Positions 1 to 8,228 of a stretch of 64,000 nt of DNA are shown here, piece by piece. The first letter of the stretch is position 1, and each line of letters begins with the position of its first letter. The notes beneath the pieces are model-generated. The model did no database searches. It was given only the letters and a program-made list of their open reading frames with translations, and was not told the DNA's origin. Source of the stretch: UBA9676 sp963730065 (GTDB lineage Bacteria; Actinomycetota; Actinomycetes; Streptosporangiales; Streptosporangiaceae); the NCBI GenBank assembly GCA_963730065.1, contig CAVSQL010000011.1, forward strand, positions 248,001-312,000. Direction: 5' to 3'. The translations under genes and the position numbers were made by a program.

Positions 1-543
1 CCAGCTCGGATCGTGCCTGCCCGGCAGCAGCCCCATGGCCTGGTAGGTGATGGCCAGCACCTCCGCGCAGTAGGCGGTCTCCAGATCGGTGTCGCGTGTC
101 GTGTTCCGGAAGGCTGGCGCCCGGCCGAGCAGCCACCGCGACGCGAGCCGGGTCGTGGACGGGAAGGGGGTGCCATCGAGCCGGGCGATCGTGCGCAGGA
201 CGGCGTCTTCCATCTGGCGGGTCACCGAGGGGTCGAGCTGGCGCAGCCAGGCCCGCTGGCCGTACCTGGTGGCCCAGACGGTGACCGCATCACGCATGTC
301 ATGCAGCTGCACCCCGCGGTGGCGGGCGCCGGACCACAGGTCGGGCAGGGACCGGCCAAGCTCGGCGTGCCACATCAGCGGCGGCAGGTCGTCGATGACC
401 AGCGCCATGCCGACGTGGTTGACCGGGCTGTTGGTCGCCACCCGGATCGCCCGGTCGGCGACCGAGTGCCCGCGGAACAGCCACACATCACCCGTGCGGG
501 CCAGATCCACGGCCTGATCGAGAGGAATGCTCGCGGCGGCCAT
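1..543 (-). CDS. Permuted papain-like (YiiX/NlpC-P60-like) protein, partial at window edge
   Basis: The frame runs leftward from ATG at 543 and is still open at base 1, so about 181 N-terminal residues are visible. Near the start is GDVWLFRG, followed by NSPVNHVGMA with a candidate catalytic His at residue 43. Much later comes AYCAEVL with a candidate nucleophilic Cys at about 159. His before Cys, with a Y-x-C-x-E-L-like context, is the layout of the circularly permuted papain fold (YiiX/LRAT-like amidases). No signal peptide is seen, so it is probably cytoplasmic. The substrate cannot be told. It is divergent from the next gene with only 16 bp between the starts. A real gene is near certain; the family call is moderate. 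Confidence 0.65.
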   Translation of the reverse strand, partial: MAAASIPLDQAVDLARTGDVWLFRGHSVADRAIRVATNSPVNHVGMALVIDDLPPLMWHAELGRSLPDLWSGARHRGVQLHDMRDAVTVWATRYGQRAWLRQLDPSVTRQMEDAVLRTIARLDGTPFPSTTRLASRWLLGRAPAFRNTTRDTDLETAYCAEVLAITYQAMGLLPGRHDPSW

Positions 544-559
544 GGTCTAGCCTAAGCAG

Positions 560-742
560 ATGCGCTGGTGGAAATGGCTGGGACTGGCAGGCTTGGCCGG
601 TGTCGCCACCACCGGTGTGGTGATCGCCCGTTCCGAGCGGCGCCGCCGTGCCTACACCCCGGACGAGGTCCGGGACCGGCTGCACGCCCGGCTCGCCGAA
701 GCGTCCCAGGCGGGCCAGCCCGCGCGCAGCTCCGGGCCGTGA
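560..742 (+). CDS. Small single-pass membrane protein
   Basis: A 60-residue protein with one hydrophobic segment (about residues 5-24: LGLAGLAGVATTGVVIA). A basic SERRRRAY stretch follows, then an amphipathic tail with a DEVRDRLHARLAEA helix. This is the shape of the small tail-exposed membrane proteins common in actinobacteria, none of which has a known function. Its start lies 16 bp from the divergent neighbour's start, so the two promoters must overlap. The compact membrane/basic layout and GC3 codon use support coding; no function can be assigned. Confidence 0.55.
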   Translation: MRWWKWLGLAGLAGVATTGVVIARSERRRRAYTPDEVRDRLHARLAEASQAGQPARSSGP

Positions 743-874
743 AGCCGCGGCCGCCGGGGCGGGAGGCCAGCCATGGGGGCCGACGACGCAGCGGCGCGGG
801 CCCGGCACCGCCCGCGGCGAGCGAGGGCGGCACGCGACCTGATCAGCCGCTGGGTGAGCTGCGCTCGCGCAATG

Positions 875-1717
875 TCACCGCCCGGCGGACGGACGTGGTC
901 TTCGGGACGGCCTGGTCCCGATGACGACGGTGGTGTTCAGCGCGCTGGAATGGGCCACCCTCGGGAGCAGCCCGACGTGGGCGACGGCGTTGACGGCCTG
1001 TGGCGCCTGCCGCTCGCTCGTCTCGACCAGCAGGTGGCCGCCTGGCGCGAGCCACTGTGGCGCGGCGGCGGTCACGCGCCGCAGGACGTCGAGCCCGTCT
1101 GCGCCGCCGTCGAGCGCCACCCGCGGCTCGTGGATGCGCGCCTCCGGGGGCAGCAGCCCGACCTCGCCGGTGGGCACGTACGGGACGTTGGCGGCCAGGA
1201 TGTCGATCCGGCCCCGCAGCCGTGCGGGCAGCGCGGTGTAGAGGTCACCTTGATATACCTGGCCGCCGGCGGTGGCGACGTTGCGGCGGGCGCATCGCAC
1301 CGCGGCGGGATCGATGTCGGCGGCGTGCAGCTCGGCCCGGTCCAGGGCAGCGGCCAGCGCGGCGCCCACCGCGCCCGAGCCGCAGCACAGGTCGAGGACG
1401 ACGACCGGCCGTGGGGGGGCCGCCCCAGGGACCCGGCCGGCGAGGGCGGTGGCCTGCCGGACCAGGAACTCGGTGCGGCGGCGCGGTATGAAGACCCCGG
1501 GATCCACGGCTATCCGCAGGCCGCAGAACTCCGCCCAGCCGAGGATGTGCTCGAGGGGCTGGCCGGCGGCCCGCTGGTCGACCATGGCGGCCAGGCCGGC
1601 TGGCGTCCGGGCCGCGGAGATGAGCAGCCGCGCCTCGTCCTCGGCGAAGACACAGCCCGCGTCCCGGAGCCTACTGACAATGTCCGGCCGGACATGACCT
1701 GACGGTGAAGCTGACAT
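875..1717 (-). CDS. PrmC/HemK-related N5-glutamine methyltransferase
   Basis: Class I SAM-dependent methyltransferase, 280 residues. The helical N-terminus carries the GQPLEHILGWAEF signature (about 53-65) that PrmC uses to bind its protein substrate. Motif I is LDLCCGSGAVG (108-118). The usual catalytic NPPY is NVPYVP (178-183), as in the actinobacterial PrmC-related subgroup. The partner is probably a glutamine in a protein, but release factor is not assured because many actinobacteria also carry a canonical prmC. I chose the ATG at 1717 because GAAAGG lies 7 bases upstream; an in-frame extension to 1777 has no ribosome binding site. Confidence 0.8.
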   Translation of the reverse strand: MSASPSGHVRPDIVSRLRDAGCVFAEDEARLLISAARTPAGLAAMVDQRAAGQPLEHILGWAEFCGLRIAVDPGVFIPRRRTEFLVRQATALAGRVPGAAPPRPVVVLDLCCGSGAVGAALAAALDRAELHAADIDPAAVRCARRNVATAGGQVYQGDLYTALPARLRGRIDILAANVPYVPTGEVGLLPPEARIHEPRVALDGGADGLDVLRRVTAAAPQWLAPGGHLLVETSERQAPQAVNAVAHVGLLPRVAHSSALNTTVVIGTRPSRRPRPSAGR

Positions 1718-1941
1718 GAGGGCGCCTTTCGTATGCCTGTGGGCGCTCTCCTGGTCACCGGCCCGGGCGGGCCGCACGGCCGTGAGGCGAGAGCACCCGG
1801 CCTGATCTGGGGGTAATGGGTCTCACCTCCTCGGGACGTCCGCTGCGGATCAGTTCACGCTACCTGAGCCGGGCGGCCGGGGATCCGCACCGGCCGCGCA
1901 CCGCCGTTGAGCGCCGGGCGGCCAGCTAATACTGTGCGGTC

Positions 1942-2862
1942 ATGCCCCCTAACTGGCCTGCGCGCTCGTACGAAGACTGGCGAGCGACCTGCGACACACT
2001 GCACGCCCACACCCAGGTGCTCGGCAAGCTGGCGGCCGGGCTCGCCCCGCCCGAGCCCCAGCTGCAGCACGCGGCGCTGCGGCTGACCGCGCGGGGATGG
2101 GAGACGGCCCCGCTGCCGGCACCCGACGGTTCCGGGGCGCTGGTCGTCGCCCTCGACCTGCACCGCCACGAGGCGGTCGTCGAGCACAGCGGCGGCCGGG
2201 TCCAGCGCATCACGCTCACCCCCCACCGGACGGTCGGCGAGGTGACGCGTGAGGTGCTGGCCGCCGTGCGCGCCGCCGGCGGCGACGTGCGGATCGACCC
2301 CGCGCCGCAGGAGGTGCCGTGGGACATACCGCTCGACGCCGACGACGAGCACGCGCACTACGACCCGGGCGAGGTCGCCGGCTACTTCGCCGCGGCGACC
2401 CAGGCCGCGCTGGTGCTCGCGGAGTTCCGCGCGTCGTACCGGGGGCGGAAGACGCCGGTCAACGCGTGGTGGGGCTCGTTCGACCTGGCCGTGAGCCTGT
2501 TCTCCGGCCTGCCGGCCGACCCGCCGTCGGACGACTTCATCATGCGCAATTCGATGGACGCGCAGGATGTCGCCGTCGGCTGGTGGCCGGGTGACACGCG
2601 CTACGGCAAGGCCGCGTTCTACGCGTACGCCCACCCGGCGCCGGAAGGCTTCGCGAACGCCACCCTCTCGCCCCCGGCCGCCCGCTGGGACAGCGCGCAG
2701 GGGCTGTACGTGCTGGACTGGGACGACGTCATCGCGTCCGCGGACCCGCACGCCACGGCACTGGAGTTCGCCCGCTCGGCGTTCCGCCACTCGTGCGTCG
2801 TGTGTGGCTGGGACCCGGCGCTCGCCGCCAGCGCCGAGGGAAAACCGCCGCCTGTGACCTGA
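1942..2862 (+). CDS. DUF5996 family protein
   Basis: A 306-residue soluble protein. Features that match DUF5996 are W-x-x-TCDTLHAHTQVLGKL near residues 12-29, LTPHRTVGEVTREVL in the middle, the NAWWGSFDLAVSLFSG stretch (about 174-189) and W-x-PGD-x-RYGKAAFYAYAHP (about 214-233). The family has no established biochemical role. The gene stands alone between a leftward methyltransferase gene and a convergent LysE exporter gene only 8 bp downstream. No TM segment or signal peptide is visible. Identification of the family is firm; function is unknown. Confidence 0.85.
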   Translation: MPPNWPARSYEDWRATCDTLHAHTQVLGKLAAGLAPPEPQLQHAALRLTARGWETAPLPAPDGSGALVVALDLHRHEAVVEHSGGRVQRITLTPHRTVGEVTREVLAAVRAAGGDVRIDPAPQEVPWDIPLDADDEHAHYDPGEVAGYFAAATQAALVLAEFRASYRGRKTPVNAWWGSFDLAVSLFSGLPADPPSDDFIMRNSMDAQDVAVGWWPGDTRYGKAAFYAYAHPAPEGFANATLSPPAARWDSAQGLYVLDWDDVIASADPHATALEFARSAFRHSCVVCGWDPALAASAEGKPPPVT

Positions 2863-2870
2863 TGGGCAGG

Positions 2871-3509
2871 TCAGTTCTTGCGGCCGGTGAGCGCCAGGCT
2901 GGCGCCGATGCCGATCATGACCAGGCCACCGGTCCCGCCCACCAGCTCCAGCCGCCGCGGCGAGCGGGCGATCCACGTCCGGGCCGTCCCGGCGGCCACC
3001 GCCCAGGTGCTGTCGCACACCACCGCGATGGCGACGAACACCGTGCCCAGCAGCAGCATCTGCAGCGGCACACGGCCAGCCGAAGGGTCCACGAACTGCG
3101 GCAGCACGGCGGCGAAGAAGACGATCGCCTTCGGGTTGCTCACGCCGACCACGAAGCCGTCCCGCAGGATCACGCCCATGGTCTTCCGCTCCATCTCGGC
3201 GTGCAGGGCCGCCCCCAGCGAGCGCCGGTGCCGTACCGCCTGCACGCCCAGGAAGACCAGGTAGGCGGCGCCGGCCAGCTTGATGGCGGTGAACAGGGCC
3301 ACCGACCGCTCGACCACCGCGCCGACGCCCAGCGCGACCGCCGCGACCTGCGCGTAGACCCCGATCTGGCCGCCTACGGCGGAGCCCACCCCGGCCGCCC
3401 GGCCCAGCATCAGCGAGCGGCTGATCACGAAGAGCACATTCGGCCCGGGGACGACGATCAGCGCGAACGAGATCAGCGCGAAGGCGAGCAGATGGCCGGT
3501 GGGAAGCAC
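2871..3509 (-). CDS. LysE/RhtB-family amino-acid exporter
   Basis: A 212-residue integral membrane protein with about six hydrophobic segments. The N-terminal signature ALIVVPGPNVLFVISRSLMLG matches the LysE/RhtB conserved region with its PGPN motif (about residues 20-25). GVSNPKAIVFFAAVLPQFVD (about 121-140) is the second family block. Members export amino acids or related small metabolites by proton antiport; the substrate here is not predictable. The start is GTG at 3509. It is convergent with the DUF5996 gene and about 90 bp from the APC permease stop, so it is probably transcribed alone. Confidence 0.9.
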   Translation of the reverse strand: MLPTGHLLAFALISFALIVVPGPNVLFVISRSLMLGRAAGVGSAVGGQIGVYAQVAAVALGVGAVVERSVALFTAIKLAGAAYLVFLGVQAVRHRRSLGAALHAEMERKTMGVILRDGFVVGVSNPKAIVFFAAVLPQFVDPSAGRVPLQMLLLGTVFVAIAVVCDSTWAVAAGTARTWIARSPRRLELVGGTGGLVMIGIGASLALTGRKN

Positions 3510-3600
3510 GCCCGCAGCCTATCCGGGGCCCGGGCAGCCTCCCGCGGGTAGCGGGGGTGGCGGGAGGCCGCCCGGGTGCTGGCGCTGCTCCGCGGCCCGG

Positions 3601-5046
3601 TCAGCCGCGGGTGAGCAGCGGGTCGGTGGCGAGGCTCTCGTCGCCCTCCAGCAGCGCCGGCGCCCGTTCCAGCACCGCCGGCCGGGCCACGGCCAGCACG
3701 GCGGCGTAGATCACGCCGACGGCGATCAGGCCCAGCGTGAGCCACGGCAGCACGTTGTACGGGCTGGGCTGGCCCGGCCGCAGGTCGCCCCAGATGGGGA
3801 TGGCCAGCACGATCACGCCGACGACCGGGGTGACGATCCACAGCCAGATGTTCTTGTGAATGCCGCGGCGGCGGAACTTCACCCACTCCACCACCAGCGC
3901 GATGTTCGCGACCAGGTACATGATGATCAGCCCGAGGATGCCGAACGTGCCGAGGAAGCCGGAGGCGGTCGCCGGATCGGTGAAGGCGGTGGAGATGACC
4001 CCGATCGCGATGCTCGGCGCCACGAAGGCGATCGCGGCGAGCGCGGGCGTGCGGAACCGGCGGCTGACCCCGGCCAGCGCGTGGGTCCAGAGCCCGCCGC
4101 GGGCACCGGCGAAGATCACCCGGGAGGTCTGGGTGTTGGCCGCCACGTAGGAGCTGGTCACGCTGGACAGAAATACCCAGGTGATGAGCGGCGCCACGAA
4201 CGCGGCGAACGCCTTGGCGGCGGTGTGGAACGGGTTGGGGTCAGCGGCCAGCGCCCCTACGTGACCGACCCCGAACGCGGTCACCAGCGCGTACGAGCCG
4301 ACCACGTAGATGATCCCGCTGATGACGACGGCGCCCAGGACGGCGAGCGGTACGTTGCGCCGGGGGTTGCGGGTCTCTTCCGCCAGCGGGGCGGCCGCCT
4401 CGAACCCGCCGAAGGCCAGCACGGCCAGGCTGAACGCCAGCAGCACGTCCTTGGAACCGCCGGGCCAGGTGAACGGGGCCGAGGACAGGCCGCTGTTCCC
4501 GCCCCGGACCAGGATGGTGAGGCTGAGCGCGAGCAGCAGGACGACCTCGAACACGTACAGGACGACGGTCACCCGGACACCGAACTTCAGGCCGACGACC
4601 ACGGGCGCGACCACCAGCGCGCCGTAGAGGATCGTGACGATCTGGGTGATCCCCCAGATGTGCGGGTTGCCGAGCACGTTCTGCACGATGTAGCTGCCGA
4701 CGAAGATGTAGATCCCGCCGAACGCGATGATGTAGCCCAGCACGGTGATCACGCCGACCGCGACCCCGACCTTGGCGCCGATCGAGCGGGTGATGTAGGT
4801 GATGAAGGACCCGGCGCTCGGGTAGACGCCGGCGAACTGGGCGAGGCTGCTGGCCGTCGCCCCCATTCCGACCATGCTGATCAGGAAGATGAGCGGCGCG
4901 GACGCACCGGCCAGGGCGACCATGATGCCGGTCGTGAAGAACAGGTTGAACGCCGGGGCCACCTGGGCCAGGCCCGGCATGATCACGCCAAAGAGCCCGA
5001 GCTGGCCGCGCTGAAGTTTCTGGGGGGATTGTTCGGTGACGGCCAT
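3601..5046 (-). CDS. APC-superfamily amino acid permease
   Basis: About 481 residues with roughly 12 TM helices. The first helix region GLFGVIMPGLAQVAPAFNL resembles the G-x-x-P unwound substrate site of APC transporters, and GVYPSAGSFITYITRSIG marks helix 3. It would import an amino acid, amine or related cation. The ATG at 5046 has GGAAGGGG about 6 bases upstream and lies 2 bp after the stop of the alpha/beta hydrolase gene, so the two are co-transcribed and probably translationally coupled. It is the last gene of the M20/GntR/hydrolase/permease operon, which argues that the permease brings in the substrate of the hydrolases. Confidence 0.9.
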   Translation of the reverse strand: MAVTEQSPQKLQRGQLGLFGVIMPGLAQVAPAFNLFFTTGIMVALAGASAPLIFLISMVGMGATASSLAQFAGVYPSAGSFITYITRSIGAKVGVAVGVITVLGYIIAFGGIYIFVGSYIVQNVLGNPHIWGITQIVTILYGALVVAPVVVGLKFGVRVTVVLYVFEVVLLLALSLTILVRGGNSGLSSAPFTWPGGSKDVLLAFSLAVLAFGGFEAAAPLAEETRNPRRNVPLAVLGAVVISGIIYVVGSYALVTAFGVGHVGALAADPNPFHTAAKAFAAFVAPLITWVFLSSVTSSYVAANTQTSRVIFAGARGGLWTHALAGVSRRFRTPALAAIAFVAPSIAIGVISTAFTDPATASGFLGTFGILGLIIMYLVANIALVVEWVKFRRRGIHKNIWLWIVTPVVGVIVLAIPIWGDLRPGQPSPYNVLPWLTLGLIAVGVIYAAVLAVARPAVLERAPALLEGDESLATDPLLTRG

Positions 5047-5048
5047 CG

Positions 5049-5852
5049 CTAGCCCCTTCCGTGCTGGCAGATGAATTCCAGGAAGGCCTGGTTGAACTCG
5101 GCTGGGTACTCCCACAGGCAGGCGTGGCCGCCCCTGGTGGTGGCCCATTGCGATCGGGGGATCTGCTCGTGCAGCCGCCGTGACAGCGAGACCGGGATGA
5201 GGATGTCCTGCTCCCCGGCGAGCACGAGGGTGGGGACGGCGATCTCGCCGAGCCGCGCCGTGGTGTCGTGCTGCTGGATCACCGCGAGCTGGGCGAGGTA
5301 GGCGTGAACCGGCTGGTCCATGTAGCGCATCGCGGTCTCGAACTCTTCGAGCTCCTCACCGCGCAGCTCGAAGAACGGGACCGTGAACGCCCACAGCGTG
5401 ACGTCGCGCATGACGTACGCGATCCCGAGGACCGTGGCCATGCCGGCCCACATGTCGAACATCCGGGAGCAGAACGGCCCCGGGGCCGCGTAGGTGCACG
5501 CGAAGGTGGCCGAGCGGAGGTCGGAGCCGTAGGCCAGCGCGTATTCCTGGGCGATCATCCCGCCCATGGAGACCCCCATCACATGGAAATCCGTGATGCC
5601 GAGCGAATCGACCAGCGCCTTCGCGTCGTCGGCGAGCATGCGGCTGGAGTACGGCCCGGCGGGCTGGGAGCTCGCGCCGATGCCCCGGTTGTCGAACCTC
5701 AGCACCCGGTACCCGGCGGCCAGGAAGTCCTCAACCTGGAACCCCCACGTCTCCAGATCGTCGGCCAGGCCGTTGATGAGGACGATCGTCTCCGGGCCGT
5801 CGCCCTCCAGCTTGTAGTTCACATCGATGTCATTGACCCTGGCTACCGGCAT
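5049..5852 (-). CDS. Alpha/beta-fold hydrolase
   Basis: 267 residues with a complete catalytic triad. The nucleophile elbow is GVSMGG (Ser about 95), the acid is Asp in LAGEQDILIP (about 214), and the base is His in TRGGHACLWEYP (about 241). The oxyanion region NGLADDLETW follows strand 3. The length and motifs resemble 3-oxoadipate enol-lactonase-like and related esterases, but the substrate is open. The first 23 bp overlap the GntR gene's 3' end, and the permease begins 2 bp after its stop, so it sits firmly inside a catabolic operon. No signal peptide, hence cytoplasmic. Confidence 0.88.
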   Translation of the reverse strand: MPVARVNDIDVNYKLEGDGPETIVLINGLADDLETWGFQVEDFLAAGYRVLRFDNRGIGASSQPAGPYSSRMLADDAKALVDSLGITDFHVMGVSMGGMIAQEYALAYGSDLRSATFACTYAAPGPFCSRMFDMWAGMATVLGIAYVMRDVTLWAFTVPFFELRGEELEEFETAMRYMDQPVHAYLAQLAVIQQHDTTARLGEIAVPTLVLAGEQDILIPVSLSRRLHEQIPRSQWATTRGGHACLWEYPAEFNQAFLEFICQHGRG

Positions 5853-6615
5853 CGGCTTCCCTTCCAGATCGGACCCGGATTCGGGCGTGCAGCTCCCTGA
5901 GCAGGTCCTCGGTCAGCGAGAAGTGCCTGGCGGCGAGGCTGGCCGCCAGCGCGGGATCGCCGGCGATGACGGCCTGCGCCAGCTCGGGATGCTGACGCAG
6001 CGCGCGCTGCCGGACCTCGGGGCTGTACGGTTCGGCATCGAAGCCGAGGCTTACCTCGCGCCGGATGTGCGCGCTCAGCTCCACCAGCCGGGGGTTGTGC
6101 GCCGCCCGCGCGATCGCCTGGTGCAGGGCGGCGTCGGCCAGCCGTGAGGCATCCCGGTCCGCGGCGCGGGCATAGTCCGCCACGGCGGCGTGGATGACCG
6201 CGATGTCATCGCGGTCGCGGCGCATGGCCGCCGTCCGTGCGATCAGCTGCTCCACGAGCTGCCGGAAGTCGAGGATCTCGGTGAGTTCCTCCCAGGCGGG
6301 CAGCAGTGTGCGGCGGATCATCTCGTCGGAGTCGGCGCCCTGGCCGGTCTGGACAAACGTTCCCCCGCCGCGCCCGCGCCGGGTGGTGACGTAACCGGCC
6401 GCCTGCAGGCGCTGCAGCGCCTCGCGCACGGTCGTCCGGCTGACCTCCAGCATGGACGCCAGGTCGCGCTCGGCGGGCAGCCGCTGGCCGGGGACGAACT
6501 CACCGAGCGCGATGGCCGTGACCAGGCGCTCGGCGATCCGCTCCCCCGCGGTCCGCAGCGTGATCGGGGCCAGCAGCGCGCCGAACGGCTCCCCGGCGCC
6601 GGTGTCAGCCACCAT
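5830..6615 (-). CDS. FadR-subfamily GntR transcriptional regulator
   Basis: 261 residues. An N-terminal winged helix-turn-helix (about 20-95) contains PGQRLPAERDLASMLEVSR and TTVREALQRLQAAGYV, the canonical GntR recognition helix. The all-helical C-terminal FCD effector domain carries DADRD-like acidic residues and the metal-binding type histidines in ALHQAIARAAHNPRL and RQHPELAQAVIAGD. The start at 6615 avoids a long in-frame extension antisense-like to the upstream gene; the overlap with the M20 stop is 11 bp. It probably represses this operon in response to the imported compound. Candidate operator half-sites lie upstream of the first gene (7895-7921). Confidence 0.88.
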   Translation of the reverse strand: MVADTGAGEPFGALLAPITLRTAGERIAERLVTAIALGEFVPGQRLPAERDLASMLEVSRTTVREALQRLQAAGYVTTRRGRGGGTFVQTGQGADSDEMIRRTLLPAWEELTEILDFRQLVEQLIARTAAMRRDRDDIAVIHAAVADYARAADRDASRLADAALHQAIARAAHNPRLVELSAHIRREVSLGFDAEPYSPEVRQRALRQHPELAQAVIAGDPALAASLAARHFSLTEDLLRELHARIRVRSGREADAGSQGQ

Positions 6616-7883
6616 GGGCGCCTCCGGCGGCGAAGAACCGGGCGATGAACCTGGCCAGGGTCTGGGCCCCGCGCACGATGCTGGCCAGCTCGACCGCCTC
6701 ATCCGCGGCGTGGATGTTGCGCGCCACCGGGCCGTACGCCAGGGCCGGGACGGCGAACCGGTTGAGGTAGAACCGGGCGTCGGTGGTGCTGCCGAGCACC
6801 ATCCGCCTGGGCGGCCCGCCGTGGGCGCTGGCGTGCGCGTCCGCCATCGCGTTCGCCAGCGGGTGGTCGCCGGCGAGCAGGTAGCCCTCGGCGCGGAAGC
6901 CGGTCTGGCGGAGCCGGGGCGGGTGGCCGGCCAGCCAGGCGTCGCCGGCCGCGGCCCGGGCGACCGCGGCCTCGACGCGGCCGAACGCCTCGTCCGCCGT
7001 CCAGCCGCGGGGGAAGCCGACGCGCACCCGCAGCCGGGCCCGCGCGGGCACGCTCGACGCCCAGTCCCCGGCGGTGATCACCCCGACATTGATGTTGTAG
7101 GGCCGCGCGACCTCGCGGAAGGCGGGGTCGGCGGTGCCGGTGTTGATCTCCTCCTCGAGGCCTGCCAGCGCCTGGAGGATCAGCGGTACGCGGTGCACCG
7201 GATTGACCGCGCGGTCCGCCGCCTCGGCGTGCGCGCCGGCTCCTCGATCTCTATCTCGGCCCACAGCACGCCCACGCCGCCGAGCAGCAGGCCCAGACTG
7301 GTCGGCTCGAGCAGGACGGCCGCGTCGCCGAGCACGCCCGCGTGGCACGCGGCCAGCGTCCCGTTGCCGGTGCACTCCTCCTCGATGACGGACAGGAAGC
7401 CCAGCTCGCCCGTGAGGGCACCCGGCATGGCGCGGCGCAGCGCGGCCACCGCGAGCAGGCCCATCGCGAAGCCGCCCTTCATGTCGCCCGCTCCACGGCC
7501 CCGCATCCAGCCGCCGGACGTGGCCGCCGCGAACGGGTCGCCCGGCCACACGTCCGCCTCGGCCGGGACCACATCCACGTGGCCGTTCAGCAGCACTGAC
7601 GGCGATCCGCCCGGGTTATGGCGGCCCAGCACGTTGGCCCGGCCCGCATAGGAGACCTGCGCCACGCCCGCGCCGGCCCGGCCGGCGTGTCCGGCGGGAC
7701 CGGCACGGTGGCGACCTCGAAGCCGAGCCTGGCCAGCTCGTCGGCGACGATGCGCTGGGCCGGGGCTTCCTGGCCAACGGTGCTCGGCGCGCCGATGAGC
7801 CGCCCAAGGAACGAGAAAACGCCCTCAGCACCCGCCCGGATCGCGTCGTCGACCGCCTCGAAGGCAGATGGCACGCTCTCCAT
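6605..7883 (-). pseudogene. M20-family metallohydrolase (ArgE/DapE type), two frameshifts
   Basis: Three successive frames together make one full-length M20 hydrolase of about 426 residues. It starts at ATG 7883 with AGGAGC 7 bases upstream. The first piece ends near 7665-7672. The second holds the metal-site residues NGHVDVVP, GRGAGDMKGG and IEEECTGNG. The third, from about 7245, holds the dimerisation domain and the C-terminal His in NIHAADEAVEL. Adding one base at each junction restores the protein, so both lesions are -1 deletions. Members deacylate N-acyl amino acids, succinyl-diaminopimelate or formyl-pyrimidines. As first gene of the operon it would have processed the imported substrate. 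It is either a recent pseudogene or intact with two sequence errors. Confidence 0.8.
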
Positions 7884-7894
7884 CGCCGCGCTCC

Positions 7895-7921
7895 TGGTCT
7901 AAAGGACCGATCTTCAGACCA
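7895..7921. promoter_or_regulatory. Candidate operator of the M20/GntR/hydrolase/permease operon
   Basis: Just upstream of the M20 start (7883) lie TGGTCT (7895-7900) and AGACCA (7916-7921), which are inverted. Inside them is a second short palindrome, GGTC-TAAAG-GACC (7896-7908), whose shape resembles the TGGT-n-ACCA sites of FadR-type GntR proteins. The stretch is AT-richer than its surroundings. Its position fits autorepression by the operon's own GntR protein. This rests on pattern only. Confidence 0.35.
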
Positions 7922-7979
7922 TATTGAGAAACCAGCCGCCCACCGTCAAGACCTCCCGGCCTGGGCCGGGGGTCCTCGG

Positions 7980-8213
7980 CTAGCTTGGCTCCTGGCTGGG
8001 CCGGCTCGCCCGGGCCGTGGCGCCGCCCGGCCCGCGCTTCACAGCTTCGGCAAAGGCCACCCAGGCCGGGCGGGTGAAGACCAGTCCCGGGCCGGCCGGG
8101 TTCCTGGAATCGCGAACCGCAACGGCCCCGGCCACGGGTGCCACCTCGACGCACTGGCCGTTGGCGCTGCTGTGGCTGTGCCACCGCACTCGCGGCCCGT
8201 CCGCCTCGCGCAT
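7980..8213 (-). CDS. DUF397 domain protein
   Basis: 77 residues matching the short DUF397 family: R-W-HSHSSANGQCVEVAPVAG, then VAVRDSRNPAGPGLVFTRPAW and a closing WVAFAEAVK. The ATG at 8213 has AGGAGG 7 bases upstream. It starts 15 bp after the XRE regulator's stop, so the two form a unit. In streptomycetes DUF397 proteins (abaA orfB-like, bldB-associated families) pair with XRE/DUF5753 regulators and act as small antagonists or partners in development and antibiotic control. That role is inferred here from context only. Confidence 0.88.
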   Translation of the reverse strand: MREADGPRVRWHSHSSANGQCVEVAPVAGAVAVRDSRNPAGPGLVFTRPAWVAFAEAVKRGPGGATARASRPSQEPS

Positions 8214-8228
8214 GCCGCACCTCCTGCC

